A stretch of DNA of 64,000 nucleotides from Pseudomonas sp. GV085 (GTDB taxonomy: Bacteria; Pseudomonadota; Gammaproteobacteria; Pseudomonadales; Pseudomonadaceae): NCBI RefSeq assembly GCF_003050925.1, contig NZ_QAOV01000008.1:1-64000 (forward strand). The letters are read 5' to 3'. The position numbers and the translations under genes are program-made. Position 1 is the first letter of the stretch; each line of letters starts with the position of its first letter. The notes under the pieces were generated by a model. It saw nothing but the letters and a program-made list of their open reading frames with translations, was not told where the DNA came from and did no database searches. Positions 28,292 through 36,228 of this stretch are shown here, piece by piece.

Positions 28292-29546
28292 GGGTTACAA
28301 GAAGATTCAGGTTCCAGCCGTCGGCGACAAAATCACCGTCAATGCAGACCATTCTCTCAATGTTCCTAATAACCCGATCATCCCCTTCATCGAAGGCGAC
28401 GGCATTGGCGTCGACATCAGCCCGGTCATGATCAAGGTTGTCGATGCTGCTGTTAAGAAGGCTTACGGTGGCGAGCGCAAGATTTCCTGGATGGAGGTGT
28501 ACGCCGGGGAGAAAGCGACTCAGGTTTACGATCAGGACACCTGGCTGCCTCAGGAAACCCTGGACGCGGTCAAGGACTACGTGGTTTCCATCAAGGGCCC
28601 GCTGACCACCCCGGTCGGTGGCGGCATCCGTTCCCTGAACGTGGCCCTGCGTCAGCAACTCGACCTGTACGTCTGCCTGCGCCCGGTGCGCTGGTTCGAA
28701 GGCGTGCCTAGCCCGGTCAAGAAGCCGGGCGATGTCGACATGACCATCTTCCGCGAGAACTCCGAAGACATCTACGCCGGCATCGAGTGGAAGGCCGGTA
28801 CGCCGGAAGCCACCAAAGTCATCAAGTTCCTCAAAGAAGAAATGGGCGTGACCAAGATCCGTTTCGACGAGAACTGCGGCATCGGCGTCAAGCCGGTATC
28901 CCTGCAAGGCACCAAGCGTCTGGCGCGCAAGGCCCTGCAATATGTGGTCGACAACGACCGCGACTCGCTGACCATCGTGCACAAAGGCAACATCATGAAG
29001 TTCACCGAAGGTGCCTTCAAGGAGTGGGCCTACGAAGTGGCGGCTGAAGAGTTCGGCGCGACCCTGCTCGACGGCGGTCCGTGGATGCAGTTCAAGAACC
29101 CGAAAACCGGCAAGAACGTTGTCGTCAAGGATGCCATTGCCGACGCCATGCTCCAGCAAATCCTGCTGCGTCCGGCCGAGTACGATGTGATCGCGACCCT
29201 GAACCTGAACGGCGACTACCTCTCCGACGCCCTGGCGGCGGAAGTGGGTGGTATCGGTATCGCGCCGGGTGCCAACCTGTCCGACACCGTGGCCATGTTC
29301 GAAGCCACCCACGGTACGGCACCGAAGTACGCCGGCAAGGACCAGGTCAACCCGGGCTCGCTGATTCTCTCCGCTGAGATGATGCTGCGCCACATGGGTT
29401 GGACCGAAGCGGCCGACCTGATCATCAAGGGCACCAACGGCGCGATTTCCGCCAAGACCGTGACCTATGACTTCGAACGTCTGATGGAAGGTGCGAAGCT
29501 GGTGTCGTCTTCCGGTTTTGGTGATGCGCTGATCTCGCACATGTAA
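28290..29546 (+). CDS. icd: Isocitrate dehydrogenase (NADP), homodimeric
   Basis: TCA-cycle enzyme, 418 aa from ATG 28290 (MGYKKIQVPAVGDK) with GGAG 6 nt upstream. IRSLNVALRQ contains Ser115, matching the Ser113 that AceK phosphorylates in E. coli to divert isocitrate to the glyoxylate shunt, so the control site is kept. TIFRENSEDIYAGIEW and the NADP-specific C-terminal region follow. The window therefore encodes two structurally different NADP-isocitrate dehydrogenases side by side. Confidence 0.97.
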   Translation: MGYKKIQVPAVGDKITVNADHSLNVPNNPIIPFIEGDGIGVDISPVMIKVVDAAVKKAYGGERKISWMEVYAGEKATQVYDQDTWLPQETLDAVKDYVVSIKGPLTTPVGGGIRSLNVALRQQLDLYVCLRPVRWFEGVPSPVKKPGDVDMTIFRENSEDIYAGIEWKAGTPEATKVIKFLKEEMGVTKIRFDENCGIGVKPVSLQGTKRLARKALQYVVDNDRDSLTIVHKGNIMKFTEGAFKEWAYEVAAEEFGATLLDGGPWMQFKNPKTGKNVVVKDAIADAMLQQILLRPAEYDVIATLNLNGDYLSDALAAEVGGIGIAPGANLSDTVAMFEATHGTAPKYAGKDQVNPGSLILSAEMMLRHMGWTEAADLIIKGTNGAISAKTVTYDFERLMEGAKLVSSSGFGDALISHM

Positions 29547-29562
29547 GAAAACGCAGGCACAC

Positions 29563-29602
29563 AAAAACCGCCTGATTCAAGTATTTGAGTCAGGCGGTTT
29601 TT
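29563..29602. terminator. Long bidirectional terminator between icd and cspD
   Basis: Stem AAAAACCGCCTGA / TCAGGCGGTTTTT extended by a further five pairs to a GTAT loop; T-runs on both strands serve the convergent icd and cspD genes. Confidence 0.92.
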
Positions 29603-29626
29603 TTATGGCTGGTTGACGGTGCGGCG

Positions 29627-29881
29627 TTAAACCGTAACGGTCTGTTCAATGATGGGGGTGGTGGCCTTCGAAGCATCCACCGGGTTGCCGATGTTGACCG
29701 CGTGCAGGCCTTTGGGGCCCTGGATGATGTCGAATACGACAGCTTGCCCGGCTTTCAGGGTTTTATAGCCATCCATTTTAATGGCTGAGTAGTGGGCAAA
29801 CAGGTCTTCTGTCTTGCCTTCCTCGTTGATGAATCCGTAACCCTTGGCGTTGTTGAACCACTTCACCTTGCCGACAGCCAT
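29627..29881 (-). CDS. cspD: Cold-shock-domain protein CspD
   Basis: 84-aa single cold-shock domain with the RNP1 motif KGYGFINEE and RNP2-like DLFAHYSAI. Starts at ATG 29881 (MAVGKVKWFNNAKGYG) with GAGGGA about 7 nt upstream. CspD homologues inhibit replication in stationary phase in E. coli. Its position divergent from clpS-clpA is the conserved gammaproteobacterial arrangement. Confidence 0.94.
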   Translation of the reverse strand: MAVGKVKWFNNAKGYGFINEEGKTEDLFAHYSAIKMDGYKTLKAGQAVVFDIIQGPKGLHAVNIGNPVDASKATTPIIEQTVTV

Positions 29882-30105
29882 ACCCAACTCCCTCTGCAAC
29901 AGACTCCATCACTGGAGTATCATCCAGTACATCCGCAGTCGAATCTGTAAATAAGATTGACTCCGCGGACCTTTTTTACCCACTGTGGGCTCTATTGTTT
30001 GTAACACCGTTTTGCCGATAGTCAAGCTGACCGGGCAGTCGGAGTTGAAAACGCTGATAGCCGCCCCCACCACTGTATTTGAACAACTGACGAACCTTTC
30101 TTTCC

Positions 30106-30468
30106 ATGCATGCAATCAGCCAGATTCGACTAACATTCAATCAGGATCGCCCTGATTTACACGACGACGATTCCACGGGCATTGCTGTTCAGGAGGCAAA
30201 GCCTGCACTACAGGCGCCGCCGATGTACAAGGTGGTTTTGTTCAACGATGACTACACACCGATGGATTTCGTCGTCGAAGTGCTCGAGGTGTTTTTTAAC
30301 CTGAATCGCGAGCTGGCGACCAAGGTCATGCTGGCCGTCCACACAGAAGGACGGGCAGTATGTGGAGTGTTTACCCGCGACATCGCCGAGACCAAGGCCA
30401 TGCAGGTCAACCAGTACGCCAGGGAAAGCCAGCATCCGCTACTCTGTGAAATCGAGAAGGACGGTTAA
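30106..30468 (+). CDS. clpS: ATP-dependent Clp protease adaptor ClpS
   Basis: N-degron adaptor that hands proteins with Leu, Phe, Tyr or Trp N-termini to ClpAP. 120 aa with the binding-pocket segment YKVVLFNDDYTPMDFVVEVL and HTEGRAVCGVF. Located 30 bp ahead of clpA. The two transferases that create such N-termini (aat, bpt) are 3-4 kb downstream. Confidence 0.95.
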   Translation: MHAISQIRLTFNQDRPDLHDDDSTGIAVQEAKPALQAPPMYKVVLFNDDYTPMDFVVEVLEVFFNLNRELATKVMLAVHTEGRAVCGVFTRDIAETKAMQVNQYARESQHPLLCEIEKDG

Positions 30469-30498
30469 TCGCCGACCACTTGGGTATGAGGTGAAGCT

Positions 30499-32769
30499 AT
30501 GTTAAACCGCGAGCTCGAAGTCACCCTCAATCTTGCCTTCAAGGAAGCCCGTTCGAAGCGTCATGAGTTCATGACCGTCGAGCACCTCTTGCTGGCCCTA
30601 TTGGACAATGAGGCTGCCGCCACCGTTTTGCGTGCGTGCGGCGCAAACCTCGACAAACTCAAGCATGACCTGCAGGAGTTCATCGACTCCACCACGCCAT
30701 TGATCCCCGTGCATGACGAGGATCGCGAAACCCAGCCAACCCTGGGCTTTCAGCGTGTCCTGCAGCGTGCTGTGTTTCACGTACAGAGCTCGGGCAAACG
30801 CGAAGTGACTGGTGCCAACGTGCTGGTCGCGATCTTCAGTGAGCAAGAGAGTCAGGCGGTGTTCCTGCTGAAACAGCAGAGCGTCGCCCGTATAGATGTC
30901 GTCAACTACATTGCCCACGGCATTTCCAAGGTGCCGGGGCATGGCGATCACTCTGAAGGTGAGCAAGATATGCAGGACGACGAGGGCGGTGAATCTTCTT
31001 CCTCGGGTAATCCCCTGGATGCTTATGCCAGCAACCTCAATGAGTTGGCGCGCCAGGGTCGTATCGATCCGTTGGTGGGGCGTGAGCTGGAAGTCGAGCG
31101 TGTCGCGCAGATCCTCGCGCGTCGGCGTAAAAACAATCCGCTGCTGGTGGGCGAGGCGGGCGTGGGTAAAACCGCGATTGCCGAAGGCCTGGCCAAGCGC
31201 ATTGTCGACAACCAGGTGCCGGATCTGCTGGCCAACAGCGTGGTTTACTCCCTTGACCTGGGTGCCTTGCTGGCCGGTACCAAGTACCGTGGCGATTTCG
31301 AGAAGCGCTTCAAGGCGTTGCTCAATGAGCTGAAAAAACGTCCACAGGCGATCCTGTTCATCGACGAGATCCACACCATTATTGGTGCGGGTGCCGCGTC
31401 CGGTGGTGTCATGGATGCCTCGAACCTGCTCAAGCCGCTGCTGTCATCCGGTGATATCCGTTGCATCGGTTCGACCACCTTCCAGGAGTTCCGCGGCATC
31501 TTCGAGAAGGACCGTGCCTTGGCCCGGCGCTTCCAGAAGGTCGATGTGTCGGAGCCTTCCGTGGAAGACACCATTGGCATTCTGCGTGGCCTGAAGGGGC
31601 GTTTCGAGCTTCATCACAATATCGAATACAGTGATGAAGCCCTGCGCGCGGCTGCCGAACTGGCTTCGCGTTACATCAATGATCGTCACATGCCGGACAA
31701 GGCCATTGATGTCATTGATGAGGCGGGTGCCTATCAGCGTCTGCAGCCGGTGGAAATGCGCGTTAAACGCATCGAAGTGCCTCAGGTCGAGGACATCGTT
31801 GCGAAGATTGCGCGGATTCCACCAAAACACGTCACCAGCTCCGATAAAGAGCTGCTGCGTAACCTCGAGCGTGACCTGAAATTGACCGTGTTCGGTCAGG
31901 ATGCCGCGATCGATTCGCTGGCAACCGCGATCAAGCTGTCCCGTGCCGGCCTCAAATCCCCTGACAAGCCTGTCGGTTCGTTCCTGTTCGCAGGGCCGAC
32001 CGGTGTCGGTAAAACCGAAGCGGCACGTCAGTTGGCCAAGGCGTTGGGTGTCGAGCTGATTCGCTTCGACATGTCCGAATACATGGAGCGCCACACCGTA
32101 TCGCGTCTGATCGGTGCGCCTCCAGGGTATGTCGGGTTCGATCAGGGTGGTCTGCTGACCGAAGCCATCACCAAGCAGCCACACTGCGTGCTGTTGCTCG
32201 ATGAGATCGAGAAGGCGCATCCGGAAGTCTTCAACCTGCTGTTGCAGGTCATGGATCACGGTACGTTGACCGATAACAATGGGCGCAAGGCGGATTTCCG
32301 TAACGTGATCGTCATCATGACGACCAACGCCGGTGCCGAGACTGCAGCTCGCGCTTCAATCGGTTTCACCTATCAGGATCACTCTTCCGATGCGATGGAG
32401 GTGATCAAGAAGAGCTTCACGCCGGAATTCCGCAACCGTCTGGACACCATCATCCAGTTTGGTCGCCTCAGCCATGAGGTCATCAAGAGTGTGGTGGACA
32501 AGTTCCTTACCGAGCTTCAGGCGCAGTTGGAAGACAAGCGTGTGTTGCTGGAAGTCACCGATGCAGCCCGCAGCTGGCTGGCCGAAAGTGGTTACGACGC
32601 GGCGATGGGTGCTCGCCCAATGGCTCGCCTGATCCAAGACAAGATCAAGCGTCCGCTGGCGGAGGAGATTCTCTTTGGCGAACTGGCCGAACATGGCGGC
32701 GTGGTGCACATCGACATCAAGGACGGCGAGCTGACCTTCGAGTTCGAGACCACGGCCGAGATGGCCTGA
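30499..32769 (+). CDS. clpA: ATP-dependent Clp protease ATP-binding subunit ClpA
   Basis: 756-aa AAA+ unfoldase that feeds ClpP. The N-domain (LNRELEVTLNLAFKEARSKR) binds ClpS; the first Walker A is GEAGVGKTA near residue 217 and the second GPTGVGKTEAA near 498. The ClpP-docking loop reads IGF (RASIGFTYQD, about residue 619), a variant of IGL. Followed by a terminator at 32786-32811. Confidence 0.97.
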   Translation: MLNRELEVTLNLAFKEARSKRHEFMTVEHLLLALLDNEAAATVLRACGANLDKLKHDLQEFIDSTTPLIPVHDEDRETQPTLGFQRVLQRAVFHVQSSGKREVTGANVLVAIFSEQESQAVFLLKQQSVARIDVVNYIAHGISKVPGHGDHSEGEQDMQDDEGGESSSSGNPLDAYASNLNELARQGRIDPLVGRELEVERVAQILARRRKNNPLLVGEAGVGKTAIAEGLAKRIVDNQVPDLLANSVVYSLDLGALLAGTKYRGDFEKRFKALLNELKKRPQAILFIDEIHTIIGAGAASGGVMDASNLLKPLLSSGDIRCIGSTTFQEFRGIFEKDRALARRFQKVDVSEPSVEDTIGILRGLKGRFELHHNIEYSDEALRAAAELASRYINDRHMPDKAIDVIDEAGAYQRLQPVEMRVKRIEVPQVEDIVAKIARIPPKHVTSSDKELLRNLERDLKLTVFGQDAAIDSLATAIKLSRAGLKSPDKPVGSFLFAGPTGVGKTEAARQLAKALGVELIRFDMSEYMERHTVSRLIGAPPGYVGFDQGGLLTEAITKQPHCVLLLDEIEKAHPEVFNLLLQVMDHGTLTDNNGRKADFRNVIVIMTTNAGAETAARASIGFTYQDHSSDAMEVIKKSFTPEFRNRLDTIIQFGRLSHEVIKSVVDKFLTELQAQLEDKRVLLEVTDAARSWLAESGYDAAMGARPMARLIQDKIKRPLAEEILFGELAEHGGVVHIDIKDGELTFEFETTAEMA

Positions 32770-32785
32770 CGTTCAGAAGCAAAAC

Positions 32786-32811
32786 AAAAAGGCGCCGAGA
32801 GGCGCCTTTTT
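32786..32811 (+). terminator. Terminator of clpA
   Basis: AAAAAGGCGCC / GGCGCCTTTTT with a GAGA tetraloop; T-run on the plus strand, 16 bp past the clpA stop. Confidence 0.93.
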
Positions 32812-32829
32812 GCTGCCTGCACGCGAATC

Positions 32830-32914
32830 CCCTGTAGGAGCTGCCGCAGGCTGCGATCTTTTGATTTTGTTTTTTAAGATCAAAAGATCGCAGCCTGCGG
32901 CAGCTCCTACAGGG
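32830..32914. repeat. Large cruciform repeat (type B REP)
   Basis: 36-nt arms (starting CCCTGTAGGAGCTGCCGCAG) that are perfect inverted copies around a 13-nt spacer. The core TAGGAGCTGCCGCAGGCTGC is distinct from the type A REPs. Confidence 0.9.
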
Positions 32915-32940
32915 ATGTTCTTCAAATCCCAGGCAAACAA

Positions 32941-32968
32941 AAACGCCCGGCATGAGCCGGGCGTTTTG
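32941..32968 (-). terminator. Terminator of infA
   Basis: 12-bp stem AAAACGCCCGGC / GCCGGGCGTTTT with an ATGA loop; T-runs on both strands. Confidence 0.88.
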
Positions 32969-32997
32969 TGTTGACTTGATTAGCGAGGGCTCTATCT

Positions 32998-33097
32998 CTG
33001 TAGGAGCGAGCTTGCTCGCGATGGTCGTCAACGATGTTGCGGGGAATCTGACTTGGCGCGGTGCTCTCAGGTTTTTCGCGAGCAAGCTCGCTCCTAC
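32998..33097. repeat. Paired REP element (type A) abutting infA
   Basis: CTGTAGGAGCGAGCTTGCTC and its inverted copy; the right arm ends one base before the infA stop codon (33099-33101), so the infA mRNA would carry this structure straight after the stop. Confidence 0.9.
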
Positions 33098-33098
33098 C

Positions 33099-33317
33099 TT
33101 AGCGAGCGCGGTAAGTGATGCGCCCTTTGCTCAAGTCATAGGGCGTCAGCTCGACGCGCACTTTGTCGCCGGTAAGAATGCGGATGTAGTTCTTGCGCAT
33201 CTTGCCGGAGATGTGCGCGGTTACGACGTGCCCATTTTCCAACTCCACACGAAACATGGTGTTGGGCAGGGTGTCGACGACAGTGCCTTCCATTTCGAAG
33301 CTGTCTTCTTTCGACAT
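33099..33317 (-). CDS. infA: Translation initiation factor IF-1
   Basis: 72-aa OB-fold factor binding the 30S A site. Starts at ATG 33317 ([20 protein letters not shown]); 72 aa is the family length. The pattern [19 protein letters not shown] is diagnostic. Between clpA and bpt, as in PAO1. Confidence 0.97.
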
Positions 33318-33428
33318 GCAGTAAAGCCCTCGGTGTCCAATGAATGGCCCGGTGCAACTGCGCCAGGCAAAAGCGGCGTGCATTGTGCCCGAAAAGTGGG
33401 GTTTAAGCCAAGGGGTTTAGGGCTGGCT

Positions 33429-34136
33429 CTAGTTTAGAACCACCCAGCGCTGATTAATCAGCAACTCAATGGGGCGATATTGAGTCTTGTAGTTCATCTT
33501 TTTGCAGTTTTTGATCCAGTAGCCCAGGTAGACCGCCTCCAGCCCCAGCCGGCCGGCCTCGGCGATTTGCCAGAGGATTGCGTAGCGCCCAAGGCTGCGA
33601 CGCTCTTCGGCGGGCTCGTAGAAGGTGTAGACCGCCGAAAGACCGTTCGGCAGTAAATCGGTGACGGCGACGGCCAGCAGCCGGCCGTTCAGGCGAAATT
33701 CATAAAAGCGTGAAAACGGCAGGTCCCGCACCAGGAATGTCGAAAACTGGTCGCGACTTGGCGGGTACATGTCGCCATCGGCGTGACGCTGTTCGATATA
33801 GCGCTGGTAAAGGTCGAAGTACTCTTCGTTGAAGCGGGGCTTGGCGGGGCGCACCTGCAAATCCGCGTTGCGCTTGAAGATGCGTTTCTGTTGCCGGTTG
33901 GGCGTGAACTGTCCCACGGGAATACGCGCCGGAACGCATGCATTGCAATTCTGGCAATGCGGTCGGTAGAGATGGTCGCCACTGCGACGAAACCCCATCT
34001 CCGACAGGTCTGCATAGACATGCACATCCATGGGCTGACTAGGGTCGAGGAACAGGGTTGTGGCCTGTTCCCCGGGCAGATAACTGCAAGAGTGCGGCTG
34101 AGTGGCATAGAACTTCAAACGCGCCAACTCGGTCAT
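33429..34136 (-). CDS. bpt: Aspartate/glutamate leucyltransferase
   Basis: Adds leucine to N-terminal Asp or Glu, making ClpS substrates (also named ate). 235 aa from ATG 34136 (MTELARLKFYATQPH). The Cys-containing N-terminal region, CSYLPG and HCQNCNACVPARIPV, is typical of ATE/BPT enzymes. Followed by infA. Confidence 0.95.
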   Translation of the reverse strand: MTELARLKFYATQPHSCSYLPGEQATTLFLDPSQPMDVHVYADLSEMGFRRSGDHLYRPHCQNCNACVPARIPVGQFTPNRQQKRIFKRNADLQVRPAKPRFNEEYFDLYQRYIEQRHADGDMYPPSRDQFSTFLVRDLPFSRFYEFRLNGRLLAVAVTDLLPNGLSAVYTFYEPAEERRSLGRYAILWQIAEAGRLGLEAVYLGYWIKNCKKMNYKTQYRPIELLINQRWVVLN

Positions 34137-34193
34137 GATCAACCCTCGGGATAATGCTTTTGAATAAGTGTAAGCCACACGGGCAAAAGTCGC

Positions 34194-34874
34194 TCAGCAA
34201 ACCCAGGTGGCATGGTTGGGTTGGTCAAGGTGCCTGGCCAGATAATCGGCAAACTCGCGGCGCGCAATCGCCCGGGCGCCCAGGCTGTGCAAATGATCGG
34301 TGGGCATCTGGCAATCGATCAGTACGAAGCCTGAGTCTTTCAGATGCCTGACCAGTGTGGCAAAACCGAATTTCGAGGCGTTGTCAGCGAGGCTGAACAT
34401 GGACTCGCCGAAAAACAGCTGGCCCATTGCCAGGCCATACAACCCGCCGACCAGTTCATCCCCGTCCCACACTTCCACCGAGTGCGCGTGTCCACGCCTG
34501 TGCAGCTCGATGTAGGCGTCCTGCATGGCTTCGGTGATCCAGGTGCCGTCGGCGTAATCCCGGGGGGCTGCACAGGCGCGGATGACGGCGGCGAAGTCCT
34601 GGTCAAAGGTCACTTGATAGCGTTGCTGGCGCAGCAGTTTGTTCAGGCTGCGCGAGACGTGCAATTCGTCGGGAAACAGAACCGTGCGCGGATCCGGCGA
34701 CCACCAGAGAATCGGCTGGCCTTCAGAAAACCAGGGGAAGCAGCCGTGGCGATAAGCCGAGATCAGCCGATCGGCGGACAGATCGCCACCGGCAGCCAGA
34801 AGCCCGTTGGGGTCGCGCATGGCCTTTTCCAGCGGTGGGAAATGCAGGGTATTGCGTTGTAACCAAGTCAGCAT
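34194..34874 (-). CDS. aat: Leucyl/phenylalanyl-tRNA-protein transferase
   Basis: Transfers Leu or Phe from tRNA to N-terminal Lys or Arg; 226 aa from ATG 34874 (MLTWLQRNTLHFPP). Signatures are YRHGCFPWFSEGQPILWWSP and HSVEVWDGDELVGGLYG. Together with bpt, clpS and clpA it completes the N-end-rule pathway in 5 kb. The frame upstream of 34874 lacks homology-like features. Confidence 0.96.
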   Translation of the reverse strand: MLTWLQRNTLHFPPLEKAMRDPNGLLAAGGDLSADRLISAYRHGCFPWFSEGQPILWWSPDPRTVLFPDELHVSRSLNKLLRQQRYQVTFDQDFAAVIRACAAPRDYADGTWITEAMQDAYIELHRRGHAHSVEVWDGDELVGGLYGLAMGQLFFGESMFSLADNASKFGFATLVRHLKDSGFVLIDCQMPTDHLHSLGARAIARREFADYLARHLDQPNHATWVC

Positions 34875-34936
34875 GGCATCCGGGCTTGCAGAAGGGGAGG
34901 GCAGTGGCGGGTGTTGACCCGCCGTAAAGTTTGCCT

Positions 34937-35896
34937 TCAAACGGCAGGAATGTCGTCGAGGTATTTTTCGGCGTCCAGCGCCGCCATGCAACCAGCCCCG
35001 GCAGACGTAACGGCCTGGCGATAAACGTGGTCGGCTACGTCGCCGGCGGCAAACACGCCTGCAATCGCCGTAGCGGTGGCATCGCCTTCGCTGCCACCCT
35101 TGACCAGCAGATACCCGTTGCGCATCTCCAGTTGGCCCGTGAACAGGTCGGTGTTGGGTTTATGGCCGATGGCGATAAACACCCCGGCCAGCGGCAGTTC
35201 TCTGGTTTCGCCGGTGTGGCTGTCCCGCAGGCGGGCACCGGTCACGCCGCTGGCATCGCCGAGCACTTCATCCAGATTCTGGTTCCAGTGCAGGCGGATA
35301 TTGCCGTTGGCGGCCTTTTCGGAGAGTTTGTCCTGGAGGATCTTCTCCGAGCGCAGCTTGTCGCGCCGATGGATCAGGTGCACTTCCTTGGCGATGTTCG
35401 ACAGGTACAAAGCTTCCTCGACCGCAGTGTTACCGCCACCGACCACCGCAACCACCTGATTGCGATAGAAAAATCCATCACAGGTCGCGCATGCCGAAAC
35501 CCCTTTGCCAGCAAATTTTTCTTCCGACGGCAGACCCAGGTATTGCGCAGAAGCGCCGGTGGCAATGATCAGTGCGTCGCAGGTGTAAGTCGCGCCATCG
35601 CCGATCAGTTCGAACGGCCGTTGTTGCAACTTGGCGGTGTGGATGTGGTCGTAAACGATCTCGGTGGCAAAGCGCTCGGCGTGTTTTTGCATGCGGTCCA
35701 TCAGGACCGGTCCGGTCAGGCCTTCGACGTCGCCTGGCCAGTTATCCACCTCGACGGTGGTGGTGAGCTGGCCACCTGCCTGTATGCCGGTAATGACAAC
35801 GGGATTGAGGTTGGCGCGGGCGGCATAAACGGCTGCGCTGTAACCGGCAGGACCGGAGCCCAGGATAATCAGGCGTGAATGCTTCGCTTCGCTCAT
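34937..35896 (-). CDS. trxB: Thioredoxin-disulfide reductase
   Basis: FAD- and NADPH-dependent reductase of thioredoxin, 319 aa. FAD motif GSGPAGYSAAVYAARAN near the start, redox pair CATC (SACATCDGF, about residues 136-139) and NADPH motif VGGGNTAVEEALYL. Stands 62 bp upstream of aat; upstream of trxB the divergent ftsK region begins. Confidence 0.97.
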   Translation of the reverse strand: MSEAKHSRLIILGSGPAGYSAAVYAARANLNPVVITGIQAGGQLTTTVEVDNWPGDVEGLTGPVLMDRMQKHAERFATEIVYDHIHTAKLQQRPFELIGDGATYTCDALIIATGASAQYLGLPSEEKFAGKGVSACATCDGFFYRNQVVAVVGGGNTAVEEALYLSNIAKEVHLIHRRDKLRSEKILQDKLSEKAANGNIRLHWNQNLDEVLGDASGVTGARLRDSHTGETRELPLAGVFIAIGHKPNTDLFTGQLEMRNGYLLVKGGSEGDATATAIAGVFAAGDVADHVYRQAVTSAGAGCMAALDAEKYLDDIPAV

Positions 35897-36202
35897 AAAA
35901 ACACCTCATAAGCCTTTGTCACAAAAGAGAATGCATGCTCAAATTGAACGGCATGTCATGTGCTGTTGACTATGCTACACCCTAGGGGCTCAAGCATGGC
36001 GTCGTGCGTACAAACCCGTACAATGCCCTGCGTGTTACCTATATTCAGTGCGCGCCGTGTTTATAAAAACCTGGGCGTAGTGTTAAAAGTAGTCCCGGTA
36101 ACACGTGTTAACTTTTTTACCTGCCTGGATTGGGCAGTTTTTTGGCAGTTTTTATAGTCTTTCAACAGATGGACGCGCCCATGGCGCAGGAAAAGAAGCG
36201 TT
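35897..36202. promoter_or_regulatory. Divergent trxB/ftsK control region with a TAACACGTGTTA palindrome
   Basis: 306 bp. A perfect 12-bp palindrome TAACACGTGTTA lies at 36100-36111, preceded by a GTGTTAA half-site (about 36081). A TTGACT (35966-35971) and TATAAA (about 36063) are possible promoter pieces. T-rich direct repeats GGCAGTTTTT lie at about 36132-36158. No gene longer than 20 codons other than the leader ORF at 36181. Confidence 0.4.
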
Positions 36203-36228
36203 TTGAAGAAATCCACCGCAGCACCTAA
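36181..36228 (+). other. 15-codon leader ORF overlapping the ftsK start
   Basis: ATG at 36181 opens MAQEKKRFEEIHRST, ending with TAA at 36226-36228, which overlaps the TTG start of ftsK (36203) in another frame. It could be a translated leader or chance. Confidence 0.25.
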
